Below, piece by piece: positions 42,397-44,029 of a DNA stretch of 44,029 nucleotides. Where the stretch lies: NCBI GenBank assembly GCA_051010395.1, contig JBPCVQ010000133.1, positions 1-44,029 on the forward strand, given 5' to 3'. Source of the stretch: JANQPX01 sp051010395 (GTDB taxonomy: Bacteria; Pseudomonadota; Alphaproteobacteria; Geminicoccales; Geminicoccaceae). Both the position numbers and the translations under genes were made by a program. Each line of letters begins with the position of its first letter. Position 1 is the first letter of the stretch. The notes under the pieces are model-generated. The model did not search any database, had not been told where the DNA came from, and worked only from the letters and a program-made list of their open reading frames with translations.

Positions 42397-43211
42397 GCCG
42401 GTTGTCCGCGTTCGGTCGCGAGTGGGCGATAAAGGTCGGGACGACGGTCCGTGAGATAGGTGTTGAGTGCACGGGACTTTTCGAGGAGCGAGGTGTCGAG
42501 ATCCGCCATGATCAGCGCTTCATCCGCCTCGGCGCGGGCGAGCTCGGCGCCGTCGGGGGCGATGATGCAGCTTCGGCCGAGATAATCGAGCTCCTGCTCC
42601 TTGCCGATGCGGTTGGCATAGGCGAGAAACACCTGGTTTTCGTAAGCGCGCGCCGGCACCAGCATGTCCGCAATGAAATCATAGGGGGCCATCAGGGCGG
42701 TCGGCACGGCGACGATATCAGCGCCGGTCAATGCGAGAAGCCGCATGTTTTCCGGAAATTCGACATCGTAGCAGATCAATACGCCGATCTTGATGCCATC
42801 CAGCTCGGCGACGGTAGGCGGGCCTTCACCTTGGCTGAAGGCCTGGCGGTCAATATCGCCGAAGAGATGGGTCTTTCGGTGGTTGGCAAGCGTTCGGCCA
42901 TCCCGGTCGATCAGAATGGCGGCGTTGTAGATGCAGCCGTCTGAGCCGCGCTCGGGATAGCCAAAGAGAAGGGCGATGCCGGTTTCCTTTGCGATCGCCG
43001 CAGCTTTGTCCATCGACGGCCCGTCTTTGGGCTCGGCAAGCCGCGCTGCAGCCTCCGGTCCGATGTGATAGCCGGTGAGAAACATCTCCGGGAAGATCAA
43101 AAGCCGCGCGCCGGCCGCTCCGGCATTCTTCGCCATACCGGCCATGATTAGCAGCTGGCCGGGCACGTCTCGGCTGATTTTCGGACCCTGAAACACCGCA
43201 ATCTTCATCAT
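42393..43211 (-). CDS. davA: 5-aminovaleramide amidohydrolase (nitrilase superfamily)
   Basis: A 272-residue carbon-nitrogen hydrolase that releases ammonia from 5-aminovaleramide to give 5-aminovalerate. The catalytic triad is visible: Glu in FPEMFLTGYHIG (about residue 42), Lys in NHRKTHLFGDIDRQAFS, and the nucleophilic Cys in LICYDVEFPENMR (about residue 143-148). The overall sequence resembles Pseudomonas DavA, and the partner davB follows with a 4-bp overlap. ATG 43211 is preferred (GAGG just upstream); the frame also allows GTG 43217. Confidence 0.9.
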   Translation of the reverse strand: MMKIAVFQGPKISRDVPGQLLIMAGMAKNAGAAGARLLIFPEMFLTGYHIGPEAAARLAEPKDGPSMDKAAAIAKETGIALLFGYPERGSDGCIYNAAILIDRDGRTLANHRKTHLFGDIDRQAFSQGEGPPTVAELDGIKIGVLICYDVEFPENMRLLALTGADIVAVPTALMAPYDFIADMLVPARAYENQVFLAYANRIGKEQELDYLGRSCIIAPDGAELARAEADEALIMADLDTSLLEKSRALNTYLTDRRPDLYRPLATERGQPA

Positions 43212-43392
43212 CGCCACCTCGACCTTAAGGGAACCGGCGCACCATAGCGGCAGTTGGGTGGTTGATCGACGATTGTATCCGGCCTAGTGGCTTGGCCACT
43301 TCATTTGATTCCCGCCGCTATCGTCAAGAATCGACGGTATGCGGCCAAGTTTGATCGAACAGAAGCAGAATTCTCGTGTTGAAGACACACCG

Positions 43393-43773
43393 CTAGGCTT
43401 GGTCGTCCCCCAGGACCTTCCTTGCTACACGAAAGCACTCCAATGCTTGCGGCACGCCGCAATAGATGCCGACCACATGGATGATCGCCCGGATCTCGTC
43501 CTTGCTGACGCCGTTGCTGATGGCTCCTCGGCAATGGATCTCCCATTCATTCATCTTGCCAAGGGCGCCGATCATGGCGAGGTTCATCATTGAGCGGGTC
43601 TTGGCGTCGATGGTTTCATCCCCCCAGCCAAATCCCCAACACCAGGCGGTCATCGCTTCCTGGAAGGGGCGGGTGAAATCATCAGCAGCGGCGAGGTTTT
43701 TCTCAACATAGTCGGCGCCGAGTGTGCCTTTGCGCTTGGCGAGGCCTTTTTCGAAGAGTTCGTCGTCCATCAT
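43393..43773 (-). CDS. Carboxymuconolactone decarboxylase-family protein (PcaC/AhpD-like)
   Basis: A 126-residue all-alpha protein. It resembles 4-carboxymuconolactone decarboxylase: DELFEKGLAKRKGTLGADYV, TRPFQEAMTAWCWGFGWGDE, TRSMMNLAMIGALGKMNEWE, IHCRGAISNGVSKDEIRAII, ending GVPQALECFRVARKVL. PcaC members act in protocatechuate breakdown; others are AhpD-like peroxidases or unknown. Lacking other pca genes, the substrate stays open. The start is ATG 43773 (or 43770), behind GAAGGAG. It is upstream of davAB on the same strand, 181 bp away, so co-transcription is uncertain. Confidence 0.82.
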   Translation of the reverse strand: MMDDELFEKGLAKRKGTLGADYVEKNLAAADDFTRPFQEAMTAWCWGFGWGDETIDAKTRSMMNLAMIGALGKMNEWEIHCRGAISNGVSKDEIRAIIHVVGIYCGVPQALECFRVARKVLGDDQA

Positions 43774-44029
43774 GATCTCCTTCATTGAGGCGGAAACAGA
43801 GCCTTGCGGTCTGCTCGGCTCCCGTGGCTGTCGCTGGCCTTCGATTTGCCTATCGACATTGACCGTTTCTTAAACATTTTCTGTCAGGATTTCAGCCCTG
43901 GTCCATGCGATCCTGGGAATCCGAGTCGGGCCTAACTTTTCTTGCCGGGCGGCCTGCGACGCGCTCCTTTGGGTGGCTTTGTTCATGTTGCCCGCTTCGT
44001 CCCTTGGCTTCGGGATCGTCAGAAGCCTG
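43774..44029. other. Window end, no gene recognised
   Basis: About 256 bp upstream of the carboxymuconolactone-decarboxylase-like gene. It contains the third copy of the dispersed repeat (43899-43925). A minus-strand stretch near 43936-43980 reads KPPKGARRRPPGKKS before a stop, like a basic protein tail, but an in-frame stop lies just upstream, so no gene is claimed. Confidence 0.4.
43899..43925 (+). repeat. Third copy of dispersed repeat
   Basis: A 27-bp stretch matching the reverse complement of 24668-24694 at 24 positions, with transitions only, and 24620-24644 in direct orientation at about 20 of 25. It lies in non-coding DNA, as do the other copies. Confidence 0.5.

Noticed and set aside
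43936..43980. Minus-strand basic tail KPPKGARRRPPGKKS
   Set aside because: An in-frame TGA lies two codons upstream of this stretch, so no gene can be supported without evidence from beyond the window.
1..44029. CRISPR arrays, tRNA or rRNA genes, IS elements, integrases
   Set aside because: No regularly spaced repeats, cloverleaf or transposase/integrase motifs were recognised anywhere in the window.

Overview
The window is GC-rich chromosomal DNA from an alphaproteobacterium. The codon usage, the small GDCCVxC-type gene, the PomAB-type stator pair and the rhizobial-style single-domain sugar ABC ATPase all fit this class; the order cannot be fixed from the sequence. No rRNA, tRNA, CRISPR array, transposase or phage gene was recognised. 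Genes cover most of the window. The longer non-coding stretches are 3656-4401, 12206-12772, 24340-24783 and 35796-36099.

Region by region: (1) 1-12205 is a polysaccharide region. It holds a truncated GT-C glycosyltransferase, an ExoP/Wzc-like BY-kinase, an O-antigen ligase/polymerase-like protein, and a minus-strand operon of chain-length determinant, P-loop-degenerate autokinase homologue and ExeA-like ATPase, the trio typical of exosortase (XrtA/PEP-CTERM) EPS loci. No exosortase is in the window. A UspA protein and a hydroxyisobutyrate-dehydrogenase-like gene sit inside this region; a 19-bp perfect inverted repeat joins the ATPase stop codon to the dehydrogenase start codon. (2) 12773-18304 is housekeeping: a creatininase-family amidohydrolase, ZapE, a GhrA-like 2-hydroxyacid dehydrogenase, PomAB-type stator genes and a MazG-like pyrophosphohydrolase. 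(3) 18405-21245 is a sugar ABC importer of FrcBCA/Rbs type, preceded by a 16-bp palindrome that looks like a LacI-family operator. (4) 21352-24339 is a tight operon of a secreted protein, a SYLF lipoprotein and a CNB-patatin (NTE-like) phospholipase. (5) 24784-31200 holds a family-5 solute-binding protein with a nucleoside hydrolase, two lipoproteins, a frameshifted GDCCVxC gene, a MaoC hydratase, a YHS-like mini-protein, Mak-like fructokinase and RsmD.

(6) 31355-35795 is a four-gene operon joining a di-haem MauG/CCP-like cytochrome that has a large uncharacterised N-terminal half to a complete PhnD-PhnC-PhnE-like ABC importer. This is the best candidate in the window for a poorly described system. 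(7) 36100-39533 holds a small unknown gene, a TfoX/DUF2461 chimera, an acyl-CoA dehydrogenase and a benzoylformate-decarboxylase-like TPP enzyme. (8) 39605-40594 is an AT-rich foreign-looking membrane protein gene. (9) 40702-43211 is davAB, which starts lysine breakdown through 5-aminovaleramide, followed upstream by a carboxymuconolactone-decarboxylase-family protein.

Most genes are ordinary metabolism and envelope functions. The points worth a second look are regulatory structures (coupling hairpin, operator palindrome, two intergenic hairpins), broken or fused small genes, a dispersed palindromic repeat, and the cytochrome-PhnDCE operon.
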